Shown here: positions 32,020-43,204 of the stretch, piece by piece | Layout of the letters: every line of letters begins with the position of its first letter | How positions within the stretch are numbered: the first letter of the stretch is position 1 | DNA from: Pogonophryne albipinna | Lineage: Eukaryota > Chordata > Actinopteri > Perciformes > Artedidraconidae | Direction: 5' to 3' | DNA: 64,000 bases | NCBI GenBank assembly: GCA_028583405.1 | Contig: CM053248.1 | Location: 21,879,139-21,943,138 of the forward strand | Notes under the pieces: generated by a model | Databases searched by the model: none | Seen by the model: only the letters and a program-made list of their open reading frames with translations | Told to the model about the DNA's origin: nothing | Program-made: the position numbers and the translations under genes

Positions 32020-32129
32020 AGGCAGCATGGAAGAAAACGCATCCCCGGCAGCCATGGTTCCGGCTCCGGTACTGGCCCCAGCAGCCATGGTCCCAGTCCC
32101 AGAAGCCATGGTTCCGGCCCTGGTTCCGG

Positions 32130-32805
32130 CCCCAGCAGCCATGGTCCCTCCTCTAGTCCCAACTCAAGTCCCTTCTCTAGTCCCTTCTCTAGTCCGTAAT
32201 CAATTCCCTTCTCAAGTCCCTCCTCTAGTCACTTCCCTAGTCCCTTCTCTAGTCCCTTCTCTAGTCCCCTCTCTAGTCCCTACTCTCTTCTCAAGTCCCT
32301 TCTCAAGTCCCTTCTCAAGTCCCTTCTCAAGTCACTTCCATAGTCCCTCCTCTAGTCCCTTCTCTAGTCTCTTCTCTAGTCCCTTCTCTAGTCTCTTCTC
32401 TAGTCCCTTCTCTAGTCCCTAATCTAGTCCCTTCTCTAGTCCCTTCTCTAGTCCCCTCTCTCGTTCCATCTCCAGTCCCTTCTCTAGTCCCTTCCCAAGT
32501 CCCTCCTCTAGTCCCTTCCCAAGTCCCTTCTTTAGTCCCTTCTCTAGACCCTTCTCTAGTCCCCTCTCGAGTCCCCTCTCAAGCCCCCTCTCAAGCCACC
32601 TCTTGAGTCTCCCCTCAAGTCTCCTCTCGAGTTCCCTCTCGAGTCCCCTCTCAAGTCACCTCTCGAGTCCCCTCTCAAGTCATCTCTCGAGTTACCTCTC
32701 AAGTCACCTCTCAAGTCTCCTCTCGAGTTCCCTCTCGAGTCTCCTCTCAAGTTCCCTCTCAAGTCCCCTTTCAAGTCACCTCTCGAGTCCCCTCTCAAGT
32801 CCCTA
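32130..32805. repeat. 12-bp minisatellite (AGTCCCTTCTCT)n
   Basis: About 55 units of AGTCCCTTCTCT with drift toward AGTCCCCTCTCA and AGTCACCTCTCG. A 12-base unit keeps a four-residue protein repeat in phase. The gradual change along the array indicates local unit-by-unit duplication. Confidence 0.95.
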
Positions 32806-33480
32806 CTCCATGTCCTGTGCCGTTGGAGGCCCTGCCAACTGCTCTTCTGCAGGGGGTCCTGCCCAACCCTATGTCCTGTCCCGTTGGGGGTCCCGCCGAC
32901 TGCTCTTCTGCAGGGGGTCCTGCCCAACCCTATGTCCTGTCCCGTTGGGGGTCCCGCCGACTACTCTTCTGCCGGAAGTCCTGCCAACCCTGTGTCCTGT
33001 GCCGTTGGAGGTCCCGCCGACTGCTCTCCTGCCGGGGGTCCTGCCAACCCTATGTCCTGTGCCGTTGGAGGTTCCGCTGAGGGTCCTGCCAGCTCCATGT
33101 CCAGTCCCGTTGGAGGTCCCGCCGACTACTCTCCTGCCTGAGGTCCTGCCAACCCTATGTCCTGTCCCGTTGGGGGTCCCGCCGACAACTCTTCTGCCGG
33201 GGGTCCTGCCAACCCTATGTCCTGTGCCGTTGGAGGTTCCGCTGGGGGTCCTGCCAGCTCCATGTCCAGTCCCGTTGGAGGTCCCGCCGACTACTCTCCT
33301 GCCGGGGGTCCTGCCAACCCCTTGTCCTGTTCCGTTGGAGGCCCCGCCATCACCTGTATCGCCGGGGGTCCTGCCAACCCCATGTCCTGTTCCGTTGGAG
33401 GTCCCACCGCCACCTGCCTCGCCGGGGGACCTGCCAACTCCTGGTCCTCTTCCGTGGGGGATCCTGCCGAAGCTTGTCCC
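32806..33480. repeat. 60-bp minisatellite (CCGTTGGGGGTCCCGCCGAC)n
   Basis: Units of about 60 bp carry CCGTTGGGGGTCCCGCCGAC, CTCTTCTGCNGGGGGTCCTG and CCAACCCTATGTCCTGT. About ten full and partial units are seen, with shortened units (about 33100 and 33240) lacking the middle. Two frames stay open: one gives PVPLGVPPTTLLPEVL, the other CPVGGPADNSSAGGPANPMS. Confidence 0.92.
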
Positions 33481-34036
33481 ACCGGCTCCGGTTCCTGCCC
33501 GGCCTCCGGAGCTTTCCCGTCAGCGCCTTCCTGCCCGTCCTCCGGAGTTGTTCCGTCGCCGCCTACTTCGCCCTCGAGCTCGGCCCCCTGAGAGCCGCGG
33601 TCTTCGTGCTCGACCCCCGCCCCCTGAGAGCCGCGGTCTTCGCCCTCGAACCCGGCCCCCTGAGAGCCGCGGTCTTCGCCCTCATGCTCGGTCCCCGGTC
33701 TTCGCCCTCGAGCCCGGCCCCCTGACTTTCCCGGCCATGGTCCTCGCCCTCGGGCTCGGCCCCCTGACTCTACCTGCCGCTGCTTTCGCCCTCATTCTCG
33801 GCCCCCTGAGTTCGCCCGCTGTGGTCTTCGCCCCTCCATGGTCTCTGCCTTGCCCCCAGGCCGTCCGCCCGAGACCACCACCATGGACTCTGCCTTGCCC
33901 CCGGGCCGTCCGCCCGAGTTCCCTTCTGGGCCCTCCGCTGTGCTCCTCGGCTGTCAGCCCAAAACCCGTCCTCCAGACCCCCTCCACCCACCCTGGTGGC
34001 CCTAGTTTTCAGTGTTGGTTCGTCTTTTGTTTGTGA

Positions 34037-34151
34037 CTGAGTTCACCGGTGAGTGTTCTGTTTTGTCCTAGTATTTATTTCGTTATCCTTGAAATAAAGG
34101 CATTTTCAGCGTTATCTGCATTTGAGTCCTGCGTGCTTCAACCACCGTAAC
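34037..34151 (+). repeat. 3' LTR end of the minisatellite LTR element
   Basis: It follows the repeat ORF directly. It contains a polyadenylation signal (GAAATAAAGGCATTTTC, about 34092) and ends CCACCGTAACA. The last 50 bases match 31610-31669. The exact LTR start is uncertain. Confidence 0.55.
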
Positions 34152-34203
34152 ATCAACAACAATTAGTATTATGGCTGAGTCTAGTTCTGTCTTATCTGCT
34201 TTG

Positions 34204-34545
34204 TTTCGGAATGTGTTCAATCAATCAATCAATCAATGTTTATTTATATAGCCCAATATCACAAATGTTACATTTGTCTCAGTGGACTTCACAGTTTGTA
34301 CAAAATATCAGTATGACAATACGACACCCTCTGTCCTTAGACCCTCACATCGTACAAGGAAAAACTTCCGAAGAAAACCCACAGTTTTAAAGGGAAAAAT
34401 GGGAGAAACCTCAGGGAGAGGTTCAATACATTACGTTTTTTTTATTCATTATTACCATACAATACATAGATTAAGAATAAATGAAACAAATAATACAACA
34501 TTGACCGAATTGAGCAGACAGATTTTTTTGCAACCCTGATCTCCT
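34204..34545 (-). repeat. LINE/SINE 3' end (fish L2-type tail), minus strand
   Basis: The minus strand ends GATATTGGGCTATATAAATA then AACATTGATTGATTGATTGA, preceded by ACCTCTCCCTGAGGTTTCTC. This is a widespread fish non-LTR 3' untranslated end with a tetranucleotide tail. No coding part remains. Confidence 0.75.
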
Positions 34546-35959
34546 CAGGCAGGTATTTACGACCAGCAGTGATGCCTCTGAGGGTCTCAGGGTGTAAGAC
34601 GGGGCATAGGGTTTATACAAGGTCACAAAGATATCTTAACATACCAGCAATACAATTTAAAATGTATTCTTAAAGCAATATCATCTTAATTTCTTCTTAC
34701 ACCTACAGCGCACACCCTGAACAGTGTGCTTCTTGTTTACATTTTCCTCTGCCCACTCAGATGCAGGACATAAAAACACTCTTTTGCTATTTATTTTCAT
34801 TTTGCAGCACATTTATACTATAATATATAATCCAATATAGACCCCCCATACAAACAATTTAGACAAACAAACATGAACTCGCAATAAACACCAGCGCGAC
34901 AGCAAAATTCATCCAGCTCAATTTAGTCCGAATTAAGAGGTTTCAGAGGGGGCAGGGAATTATAGATGGGGCACCTTGACTCGCGCGTCCACCCTTGTAT
35001 ACAAGTGCTAAGATCGTGCCTGAAGACCGTCCAAAAGCGATAACTAGCTTATCCTCTTGCGACACCACTACTCTATTCTAGTGGCACTATGATCCCCCGA
35101 CCAGGAGAACATAGACTTTTTTCCGCTACCCTTTCTCTCCAACAACAGCACAGTTGACTACACGACCAGCCTATACACCCGCCATCGAGTTCATCACAAC
35201 GATGAAACACAGTTTTGTTCTACACTTGCTTGCCACTGCCCACCCGTGATCAATTAGCCTATAATTTTATGTATGCACCCCGGACCGCCACCAGTTTCTC
35301 TAGCATAATGTAGGGGAAGCTCCTCCAGCAAGGTAGAGAACTGTGGCGCATCGGGTGATGCACGCACCTCGCGCTGCCCCGGCCTTGCCAGCAATGTAGA
35401 AGATGGTCACAAACAACGAGTGCTTGTAGACCATCTCGTTTTTAATAGAGACGGCGGTGGTGTGAGTTAAAGATATAGACAAAAAGCTGTGACTTTCTTC
35501 CTCTCAGCTGCACAGCTCCAGCCACCCAGACACGGGGGGATATTTACACACACCCCCACGGCTACTGCTGGGGCCATGTTCACAGAGGCAATGGGGGAAA
35601 ATATCTCGGGCTGCTTATTTTTAACTGCTGTGTTGGCTGCTGAAACCCCCAGCATTCGGCGATTTGTCCAATACAAATCTTTACATTGCTTTCATACAGA
35701 AGTTCCACTTTACTGATGTATTTCTTTAAGGTCACTCTGAACATAAGCTGTGCATTGGGTACTTCCGTCCCAAGCAGCATACACAGAGACAATCAGCCAA
35801 ATGTTCATTAACCAAAAACGAAACACAACCGCTCAGTTTCACAGGTAATTTTAGGATACCGTCAATCACAGATTCTGGTAAGGCAATGTCCAAATGTAGA
35901 TTTGAAATTACACTTACCAGTTCTGAAGATTTGTTGGTATCCTGCCAACAACACCAATT
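34546..35959 (-). other. Leader and undetermined body of a minus-strand LTR element
   Basis: Read on the minus strand this follows the LTR at 35960-36373. A likely primer-binding start (AATTGGTGTTGTTGGCAGG) and a splice-donor-like AACTG/GTAAGTG near 35911-35922 come first. Beyond that, small open frames (longest 70 codons, 35580-35792) show no recognisable gag or pol. The body may be deleted or too diverged to read by eye. Confidence 0.4.
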
Positions 35960-36373
35960 TGTAAGAGAAACTTCTGCAGCAATGGAGAGTCAGGACTCAG
36001 AGAGACACGAGGAGAGTTGGAGCTTTGATGTCAAACAATGATAGTTTATTGCAAGGATACGGCCGGAGAATTCATATCACAAGTCACAGCAGAAAAAGGT
36101 TCTGACTGCACGGGTGGGTTGTCATGTCAATTCTGATCAGCCTATCTCTCGATAGACCTTTTAACTAGTTTACAGAGAGTTAATGAGCATATTGGGGGAG
36201 GCGTAAACATCTGTGGATCTTAGAAAGCCAGCATTCCCACAGCCGTAAACCATTTCGTGACCGAGAGTTGAAATGGTTTATCAAGATAGCTGGAGCCTCC
36301 CATTCCTTAAAGAGCTTGTGACAGCCTCCCAACAACTGTTGTGCAATGAAATATTGGGCTACTAGTAATCTCA
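35960..36373 (-). repeat. LTR (ERV-like) on the minus strand
   Basis: On the minus strand it begins TGAGATTACTAGTAGCCC and ends AGAAGTTTCTCTTACA, with TG/CA tips. An AATAAA polyadenylation signal (36050-36045) lies about 85 bases before the end, giving the U3-R-U5 layout of a 414-bp LTR. The following leader and possible splice donor suggest a retrovirus-like element. No second LTR was found, so it is either the 5' end of a truncated copy or a recombined remnant. Confidence 0.55.
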
Positions 36374-36990
36374 AACCGTCAGTTTAAAAAAGAAGGTGCA
36401 ATACCGTTCCGATAAATATCAATAATTTCTAACATCGCGGGGAAATTCCTTCGACTCATTTTTAAGTTTTGGGGTAAGCCGGAAGTGACGTCAATGCGGG
36501 AATGCTTCACTGTGCGGCGAGAGAGCCAAACACGGATAAAGTGTGTTGTCATGCGTAGAAATGGTGAATTACTGAGTTTAGGCACGTTAATAATGTTTTA
36601 ATGAAGTTGACTACAGTATATTCATATTTGTCAGTGCTTTCATGTTAATTCGGCGAACATAAACATAAATGATCGTGGTGAAGATGATGATTAAATTAGG
36701 ATTCAAAATCGGTAGTGAGAGCTGCTGAATTTCCTCCAGTCGGATGTGATATAAAAACAAATCGATTATTTTTGTAGTTGTAAACTCAAGTGGATTAAAC
36801 TACATTTATTAGTGCTTTCATGTCAATTCGGCGAACATATGATACATTAAATGATCGTGAGGATGATGATTACAAATCGTTTGTTTGAGCCGGTCTGCAT
36901 TTCCTGATGAAAAAACAAACCAGTTGTAGTACACCAACATGGATTAAACGTGTATTTTTTTTTACCACAATGTTGGGGAAATTAATGGAT
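36374..36990. repeat. hAT subterminal fragment and flank
   Basis: 36640-36950 repeats the block at 29220-29500 of the large hAT. 36374-36600 holds a 68-codon minus-strand frame with a basic middle (TRLRMTTHFIRVWLSRRT-like) that I do not recognise. Confidence 0.55.
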
Positions 36991-37035
36991 AAAATGCACG
37001 GATTATGATTATTATTATTATTATTATTATTATTC
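36991..37035. repeat. (ATT)n microsatellite
   Basis: About twelve ATT units follow AATGCACGGATTATG. Confidence 0.95.
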
Positions 37036-37124
37036 CCACTCCAATCGGGACACTAGGTCCACCGTTTCCCCGCAGCGAGGCTCCCCCCGTTGACAGTTTA
37101 TGTGGACTGGGCTGGGTGCAGTGG

Positions 37125-37285
37125 CGGACTGCCCATCGGGACGAATCCCGATGGGCGGGTAACGAAGTGGGCCGGTCGGATAAGTCACTAGCACATCCCC
37201 CACTCCCCCCGTTGACAATACTAGCGGTACCGAAGTGGGCCGGTCGAGAGTCCCGGGCTGATTTTTAGTCCCATTCCACCACTGG
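37125..37285. mobile_element. hAT-like ends, short
   Basis: CAGTGGCGGACTGCCCATCG begins at 37125 with an internal palindrome CATCGGGACGAATCCCGATG. CCCATTCCACCACTG at about 37270-37284 is a plausible right end. The 8-bp flanks GCTGGGTG and GCTACATG do not match. GAAGTGGGCCGGTCG occurs twice inside. Confidence 0.45.
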
Positions 37286-38033
37286 CTACATGACCATATT
37301 ATCGCCCATATTGACGCACCTAATTCCTAAACTTCTAACAGATAAAACATAAACCGATCCTTCAGCTTCATATGAGCTCTCAGACACGTTCAAAATTAAA
37401 CTGTCATGCTGCTGTGTGCGCCATCGTGCGTTTACATGCAGATGCTGGGATCCTGAATGGTGCAGCTGGAGCGCTTGGCCCGCAATGACGTCACACATAA
37501 TTTGGCGGGATTTGAAGAATCCCCGAGAAGGTCCAGAATATGGTCAACATTGAAGGGCAGATTAATGGTTATCAAAGTACAAATATCCAAAATCAGTTCA
37601 GAAAAAACAAAAAGTGGGTTTGGATGAAGGGGGAAACTCGTGTCACAGGCTCTTTAAGAGAGATAACAGAGCCAGGGTTTGGTCGTAAACGTCAACAGGC
37701 AATAAGGTTAAATATTATTATTATTCCCTCACCCCCCCCCCCCCCCCTCTCTCTCTGGTCGCTGAAATGGGGAATTGAAATTACGGGCCAAAAGTTGTAT
37801 TTACAAATATTAAAAGTAAGCAGAGGACACCAAACCAACTGAACAACACGCACCTACACACTGTACCACACACACCTACAGCTCCTAAAGCATAATCAGG
37901 TTACAGCCGTTGTGTATTTTATTATGTGAAGCACTAAATGGTCTTAGAAAAATGTTGACTCTTTGTTTGTAGTTATCTACTCAACTAAAGCAAATAAAGA
38001 GAGTAGGTCTGTTATACTGAGTGATATATATTA
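37286..38033. other. No gene recognised; poly-C and AT-rich sequence
   Basis: It contains a homopolymer of about 15 C at 37731-37747 after an ATT run, a TGACGTCA-like site near 37488, and a 100-codon compositional frame (37540-37842). Nothing else could be assigned. Confidence 0.4.
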
Positions 38034-39121
38034 TAGGGCTGCACGATATTGAAAAAAACTGACATTGCGGTTTTTTGTTCCCCTGCGATATATATATTGC
38101 GTTTTTTTAACCTGTTAAGCCCCAAGGTCCCGGCGGGTACTTTACTTTTTTGACGATACAAACCATTTTTACCAAAACAAAACACAAGTCTCATAAGAAG
38201 CATCTAAATGACCCCTGAGCGAAAAATCGTAACGGACTTTGGCACAGAACTCAAGATAAAACGACCCTTATTACTTATCGTAGCTGCATATACAAGATAT
38301 CCGATTAAAGCTGAGGTTCCACAGATTATTTAGGTATATAGTATCATCACTGAGTCATCCGAACTCGCGACAGGGGAAGCAAACACAGACATCACAACAC
38401 GTACCTTTACGGAGCTTCTAGGGGAGATCGTCGCACCGTAGCTGTCAATCTGATCAAAAGACGTGTTCAATGGCATTAAAAATTCAATTTTTATGTAAAA
38501 ATCGCAGAGCAAAAGTTAGCTGCTAATGGTAGCCACCAGAGTGGCTGCTGCTTCCGGTCTTGGCTATGCGGCAGTCTAATACACACATTACCAAATAAGG
38601 AGTGAGAGTGACCGTAGCCAAAACCGGAAGCTGCATACACTCTGGTGGCTACCATTAGCAGCTAACTTTTGTGCTCCGATTTTTACATAAAAATGGAATT
38701 ATGGATTATAAACAATTGCTTCAAAGCCACAGATACATTATTAATCTATGGATCAACCGATTCAGCCGCGTTTTTTCTCGTTTTAATGCCATTGAACACG
38801 TATTTTGATCAGATTGACAGCTACGGTGAGACAATCTCCCGTAAAAGCTCCGTAAAAGGTACGTGTTGTGATGTCTGTGTTTGCTTCCCCTGTCGCGAGA
38901 TCGGATCGCTTAGATACTATACTTAAATAATCTGTGGAGTCTCAGCTTTAATCGGATATGTGCAGTTTCGATAAGTAATAAGGGTATCTTTATTTTGAAT
39001 TCTGTGCTAAAGTGCGTTAGCATTTAAAAAAAATTGATAAAACCGAACGTCCCTGCGCTGTGAATATCGCGCATGCGCATATCGTGGTTATCGCCATGAC
39101 ACGGTATATCGTTCAGCCCTA
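38034..39121. mobile_element. hAT element with 8-bp duplication ATATATTA
   Basis: The tips TAGGGCTGCACGATATTG and, at the right, GTATATCGTTCAGCCCTA match the family at 30927. ATATATTA flanks at 38026-38033 and 39122-39129. The interior is dominated by an inserted or expanded inverted repeat (see 38245-39030). No coding exon survives. Confidence 0.9.
38245..39030. repeat. Inverted repeat of about 350-bp arms inside the hAT
   Basis: The left arm (CCCTTATTACTTATCG, CCACAGATTATTTAGGTAT, GTTAGCTGCTAATGGTAGCC) reads inverted in the right arm (GGCTACCATTAGCAGCTAAC, TACTTAAATAATCTGTGG, CGATAAGTAATAAGGGT). The centre is near 38590. It is probably a nested foldback element; ends and flanking duplication are not clear. 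Confidence 0.75.
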
Positions 39122-39289
39122 ATATATTATACACACTGCTCTGCTTTCTGCACGGACCTCACAGCTGTTCTCTCTGGAAACATCGCGACACGATGAAAGC
39201 AGTTTCTAAAATAATATCCAGGGGATGCATGCAGAGCTGTCATTGGCTGAGATAAGTCCGGCCGTGCGTCACGCCTCCACCGTTCCCGG

Positions 39290-39500
39290 AAATGCATTCG
39301 CGGAGGAGCCGTGGAGGAACCATCAGTGTATCCTCGGTTATAGCTCCTCCAGAGAGCCTCCTCGACACTCGATGCTCGGTCCTCGGTGTGCATTTAGAGA
39401 AATTAGATGTCCTTCAAAATGCCGCGCTGAAATTCATTTCCGGGTCACTACCGGAGGACCGAGGAGTCGAGGAGGGGAAATTTGAGTATTGAGAAGCCTC
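39290..39500. repeat. GAGG-rich palindromic repeat
   Basis: GCGGAGGAGCCGTGGAGGAA and GGACCGAGGAGTCGAGGAGG flank an imperfect palindrome like that at 175-323. Probably the same MITE family, diverged. Confidence 0.4.
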
Positions 39501-39768
39501 TACTGCTTCTATGGAATAGGAAGTCCAGGGTTGAAGCTCCATTCGAAGCTTCAGTGTCAAACTGCCATCACTAGTAACAATCCCAAAATGTAATTTCGAA
39601 AATTGCTAAATGATGATAAGTATGTGTCCCAAACCCCAATTTACTGCTCACTTGAGTAAACCACTGAGCCTCCATTATAGAGAGCAATGAGCGAGTGATT
39701 TGGGACTCGGCTAGTTTGTTTTTCTAGGATACAAACAGGCGGTGAGGCAGGAAGAGACAGACAGCAAA
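39501..39768. other. Unassigned interval
   Basis: No gene, tail or terminal repeat was recognised here. Confidence 0.4.
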
Positions 39769-40704
39769 TCAAATCAAATCAAAGTTTATTTATATAGCAC
39801 ATTTCCAGACAACTTTAGGTTGCGCCAAAGTGCTGTACACGGATACAAAAACACACTGCAACAATCGCAGGACAGGTCAAAAACAACAAATATGAGGCAG
39901 ACACAGTTAAAATACAGAACAAAAACCGTCATGCTCTGCTCAAGTTTAAAAGGCCAGAGAGAAAAAGTGCGTCTTCAGGGAGGATTTAAAAGCACCTAGT
40001 GTTTGGGACGACCTCACAGGCAAGGGCAGAGCGTTCCAGAGCCTGGGACCAGCTGCAGCGAAGGCTCGGTGCCCTCTGGTTTTTAACCTGGTTTTCGGCA
40101 CTACCAGCAGCATTTGGTCTGCGGACCTTAGAGCTCTGGCTGGGGTGTATCGCTGGATGAGCTCAGCTATGTAGGCCGGTGCCAGCCCGTTTAGGGCCTT
40201 AAAAACAAATAAAAGGAGTTTAAAATCGATTCTGAATCGAACTGGAAGCCAGTGCAGTGAGGCCAGAATGGGGGTAATATGGTCACGCTTTTTGTGGCCG
40301 GTCAGGAGACGTGCAGCTGCGTTCTGCACTAGCTGCAGGCGTTTTATGGATGCCTGATCCATGCCCACATATAAAGCGTTGCAGTAGTCAAGTCGTGATG
40401 TCACGAAAGCGTTAATTACCCTTTTTAGGTCTGTAAAAGATAAAAACGACTTGGTCTTAGCCAATAGTCGTATTTTAAAAAAGCAGGTTTTGACTACGCT
40501 GCTGACCTGTTTCTCGAACTTAAAAGTGCTATTAAGGATCACTCCAAGATTCGTTACAGAGGGGAGGATGTTTTTACTCAGGGAGCCAAGAATGTCAACA
40601 GCAGATGGATGAACGGATGGATATTGATCGGCACAGATAGAAAGAGTAATTGACAGATGATAGATGGATGAAAAAATGGCACAGATCTGTTTGAAAAGGT
40701 TCAA
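39769..40704 (-). pseudogene. L2-like LINE, RT C-terminus, minus strand
   Basis: The minus-strand frame (40704-39946, 252 codons) reads VTNLGVILNSTFKFEKQVSS, then VINAFVTSRLDYCNALYVG, LQLVQNAAARLLTGHKKRDH, LHWLPVRFRIDFKLLLFVFK and PLPVRSSQTLGAFKSSLKTH. This is the conserved C-terminal part after the RT core in L2-type LINEs. Its own open frame is undamaged, but the RT catalytic core and endonuclease are absent, so it is a 5'-truncated copy. The 3' untranslated end finishes TATATAAATAAACTTTGATT with a (TTTGA)n tail at 39769-39785. It resembles, but is not the same subfamily as, the copies at 43205 and 58124. Confidence 0.9.
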
Positions 40705-43204
40705 GGAGACTGACCTGCTGCACCTTGTCGTCCATTCATTGGGGGCTTCATTACCGTAATGGATGAATGTAGGACATAAACACTCTTTGGGTGTCCTGAT
40801 AAATTAAGGCCAGAGCCACTTCAATTCCCGTGGGCACATTTGTCATTTTGTGAGTGTGCATATTCTTCTGTTTATGTATTTGTTTGTACATGTAGTTGAA
40901 GTGTACAGTAACTTTAAGAGGTTTTAATGTTTCGCTTTTTTACAAAATTAATTTAATTAATCTGGCTTTTGTCTTTACATGGATCCACAGATAAAGATGA
41001 AATGCCAAAATACAGAGAAATACAAGGTGATTGACACAAGTTCATTGTAAATATTGTATTTTCCTTTTTTGCCTGTACCTTAATTTTTATACAATATATG
41101 TTGTATCTATTATCTTATTATAGATATCATAAATATTTGTGGTTATTGTAAATGATTTTACTTGTATTTAAATGTGTAGATTATGTTTGCATTTTTAGTA
41201 CTGCTGCATACTGTATGTGAACATTTACAGTATTTGCACCTTTATAAATTAATGTATTTACACTTTATTTGTTAATTAATGTAGTTTCTTTATATTCATT
41301 TTATTGGTGTTTTTCATTTTCTTTTTATAGTTAATTTGATCTCATTGATATCTGGATTTATTTTTTTATTTACTTATTTATTTAAAAATGTCTTCACTGG
41401 TACTTTTGTTGAATTCATCCAATTACATCTACTGTTATTAATATTTGTATATGTGGTATTAATTGGATTTAATTTATACATTTTAAGTGGCTATTTGAAT
41501 TTTATATTTATCAGATTTGTTCTTCCTTTTTTTGTTGATTCTTGTGTGTACTCCTGCTGTGTTACCCCGCTCCAATCTAATTTCTCTTCTGTTATATGGA
41601 CAGCTCTGGACAGTTACACAATGACAGCGTTTCTGACAAACAGATTGCAATTTTATCTATGTTGTTATCGTCTTACACAACGCTCCCCTACATCCTCATA
41701 AATGTCAGGAGTGTGAAGTGATGATGTCGGTCAAATTGATAAAACCAAATGTTCTTTTCCCCCGAAATATGATTGTCAGGAAGTAATCCACTAATGTCAC
41801 GTAAATGAAATGCTTTACTGAAAAACCACTACACTTTTTTTTGTGTGTGATCAGATAACAATAATCCTGGGTCCTTTACAGTGCAGCGCGTAAATGTCAT
41901 GGCTGCTTTGCATGTTGATGAGGAATTCAAACAAAGCTACTTATCGCTGTGGAACAAAAGCAGGATGGCTTGGTAAATGTACCTACTTGTGTGTTTCGAA
42001 GGTTAGCGGTGGTTAGCACAAGGGCCATGTTCGTCAAGCGACTTTATTAGCATGCAAAGAGTTCTTTCATGTTGTGAAGGTGCTACTACATCCATCCGTG
42101 TCATAAAATCAATACACCATTTTCCGAAGGCTTCACCAATAACTCATATTGGCTTTGTCACAAACCCGGTTCAAGGTCTGACTCTTAAAATTGTTTACCA
42201 GGTGAAATATCTGTGCGATAGGAGAGGAGATGTAGTGGTTAGGAAACATGCACATCATAAATATACACTATGCCGTTCCCCCTTGGTACCTAAGCAGAAC
42301 CGGTGTTCCTTGTTCTCTGCTGTCTTTGTTTCTCCCTAACATATCCGTCCTGAATACGCCTGCAGATTATTCTGCAGAGACGAGTGTGTTTTAGGCCGCT
42401 TTGTGTTTGTTATTGTTGGGAAGGCTCTTCAAGTGCTGCTATGAATGCGCCGGTAAGACACAGAGCACAGATGTGGCGAAAACTCAAAACAAGAATCAGC
42501 ACGAGCACGCACTCCTCACACACAAACACACACACACAAACACACGCTGACTCCTTTATTATGGAGCTGATGCATTTTTCTAGGTCACCATCCCACTTGA
42601 GTGACTTGACAAGTTTTTCCTATCTCACAAAGTGTTTGAAGTTTGCTACAGTGATTACATTAATGAATTTATGATAATACAACTTTTCCAAGTTGACAAT
42701 TTTAAACAGTTAACTCGACCGTAGTTGACCTCAAAACACACAACAACTTGACCGTAGTTGACCTTAAACACACCAAAAATATTCAAATGCCACTTACTAG
42801 CTTCTTCTGGAACTTTTAACTTTAACAAACATTAGCATGTTTTGTTTTTTTAATCATGGAAATATAGACATTCAAACTTCCCAACGTTCTTAGTATCTCG
42901 AGGGTTCTTGTTATTGATTTTAGGAATAGTATTTGGTCCACTTATTTTCTTTTCCTGCAGCTCTCTATCAAACTGTTTTAATCATCAGATTAAAGAGACT
43001 TTGGCTTAAAAGTTGATATCTCGTAGGTCATTGACCTTAGAAACAGCCGTTGACAAATCTTTAAGGTCAACTTCAGTCTGGAATTCTCATATTTCTTGAT
43101 TTTGTGCCTCCTTGTGTCCTCCCTCCTTCAGCATGTGATACAGAACTGTATCTTGTTTAAGATGATCAAAGGTGCGCTCAAACTGCCTTACCATCACCGC
43201 TTAG
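40705..43204. other. Gene-poor AT-rich interval
   Basis: No supported gene. The 121-codon frame at 41336-41701 is a Phe/Leu/Tyr-rich product of AT-rich DNA without conserved motif. A small CA-rich stretch lies at 42515-42545. Around 42990-43090, inverted TTGACCTTA-type motifs occur without clear element boundaries. This is one of the longest stretches free of recognised transposons and may be original chromosomal sequence. Confidence 0.4.

Larger units (their letters stand above)
32027..34036 (+). pseudogene. Low-complexity Pro/Ser/Leu repeat ORF, one stop
   Basis: From MEENASPAAMVPAPVLAPAA the frame is open for 2,010 bases except for one TAA at 32420-32422 within the minisatellite. It encodes SLVP-type four-residue repeats, then SSPL/SSHL repeats, then 20-residue repeats of the form PTLCPVPLGVPPTTLLPEVL, and finally Arg/Pro-rich sequence (RARPPESRGLRPRTRPPESR). 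It ends FQCWFVFCL at 34034. Other frames and the reverse strand are also widely open, so openness partly reflects unit lengths divisible by three and high GC. No signal peptide, transmembrane segment or known domain was seen. It may be translated from the element RNA or be fortuitous. Confidence 0.4.
31568..34151 (+). mobile_element. Short LTR element built of coding minisatellites
   Basis: Two stretches match as LTR 3' ends: 31610-31669 (ATTTTCAGTGTTATCTGCAT, GGTCCTGCTTGCTTC, CCGTAACA) and 34099-34151 (ATTTTCAGCGTTATCTGCAT, GAGTCCTGCGTGCTTC, CCGTAACA). An AATAAAG signal lies just before the second. The first is followed by a leader and MDPADS-like gag start, the second ends the element. No RT, integrase or protease is present between them. 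The body is two minisatellite blocks. I infer a non-autonomous LTR element mobilised in trans by a gypsy-like relative. The 5' LTR is truncated at about 31568 by the DIRS border. Confidence 0.65.

Noticed and set aside
32027..33600. Proline-rich host cell-wall or mucin-like gene
   Set aside because: LTR-like ends with polyadenylation signal flank it and a gag-like start precedes it, so a transposon origin explains it better.
32556..33987. Arg/Gly/Asp-rich open frames on the minus strand (123 and 101 codons)
   Set aside because: They are reverse readings of the 12-bp and 60-bp minisatellites and the GC-rich tail, with no independent start context or domain.
41336..41701. 121-codon hydrophobic frame resembling a membrane protein
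   Set aside because: The surrounding DNA is strongly AT-rich, which yields Phe/Leu/Ile/Tyr by composition; no conserved motif or splice context was seen.
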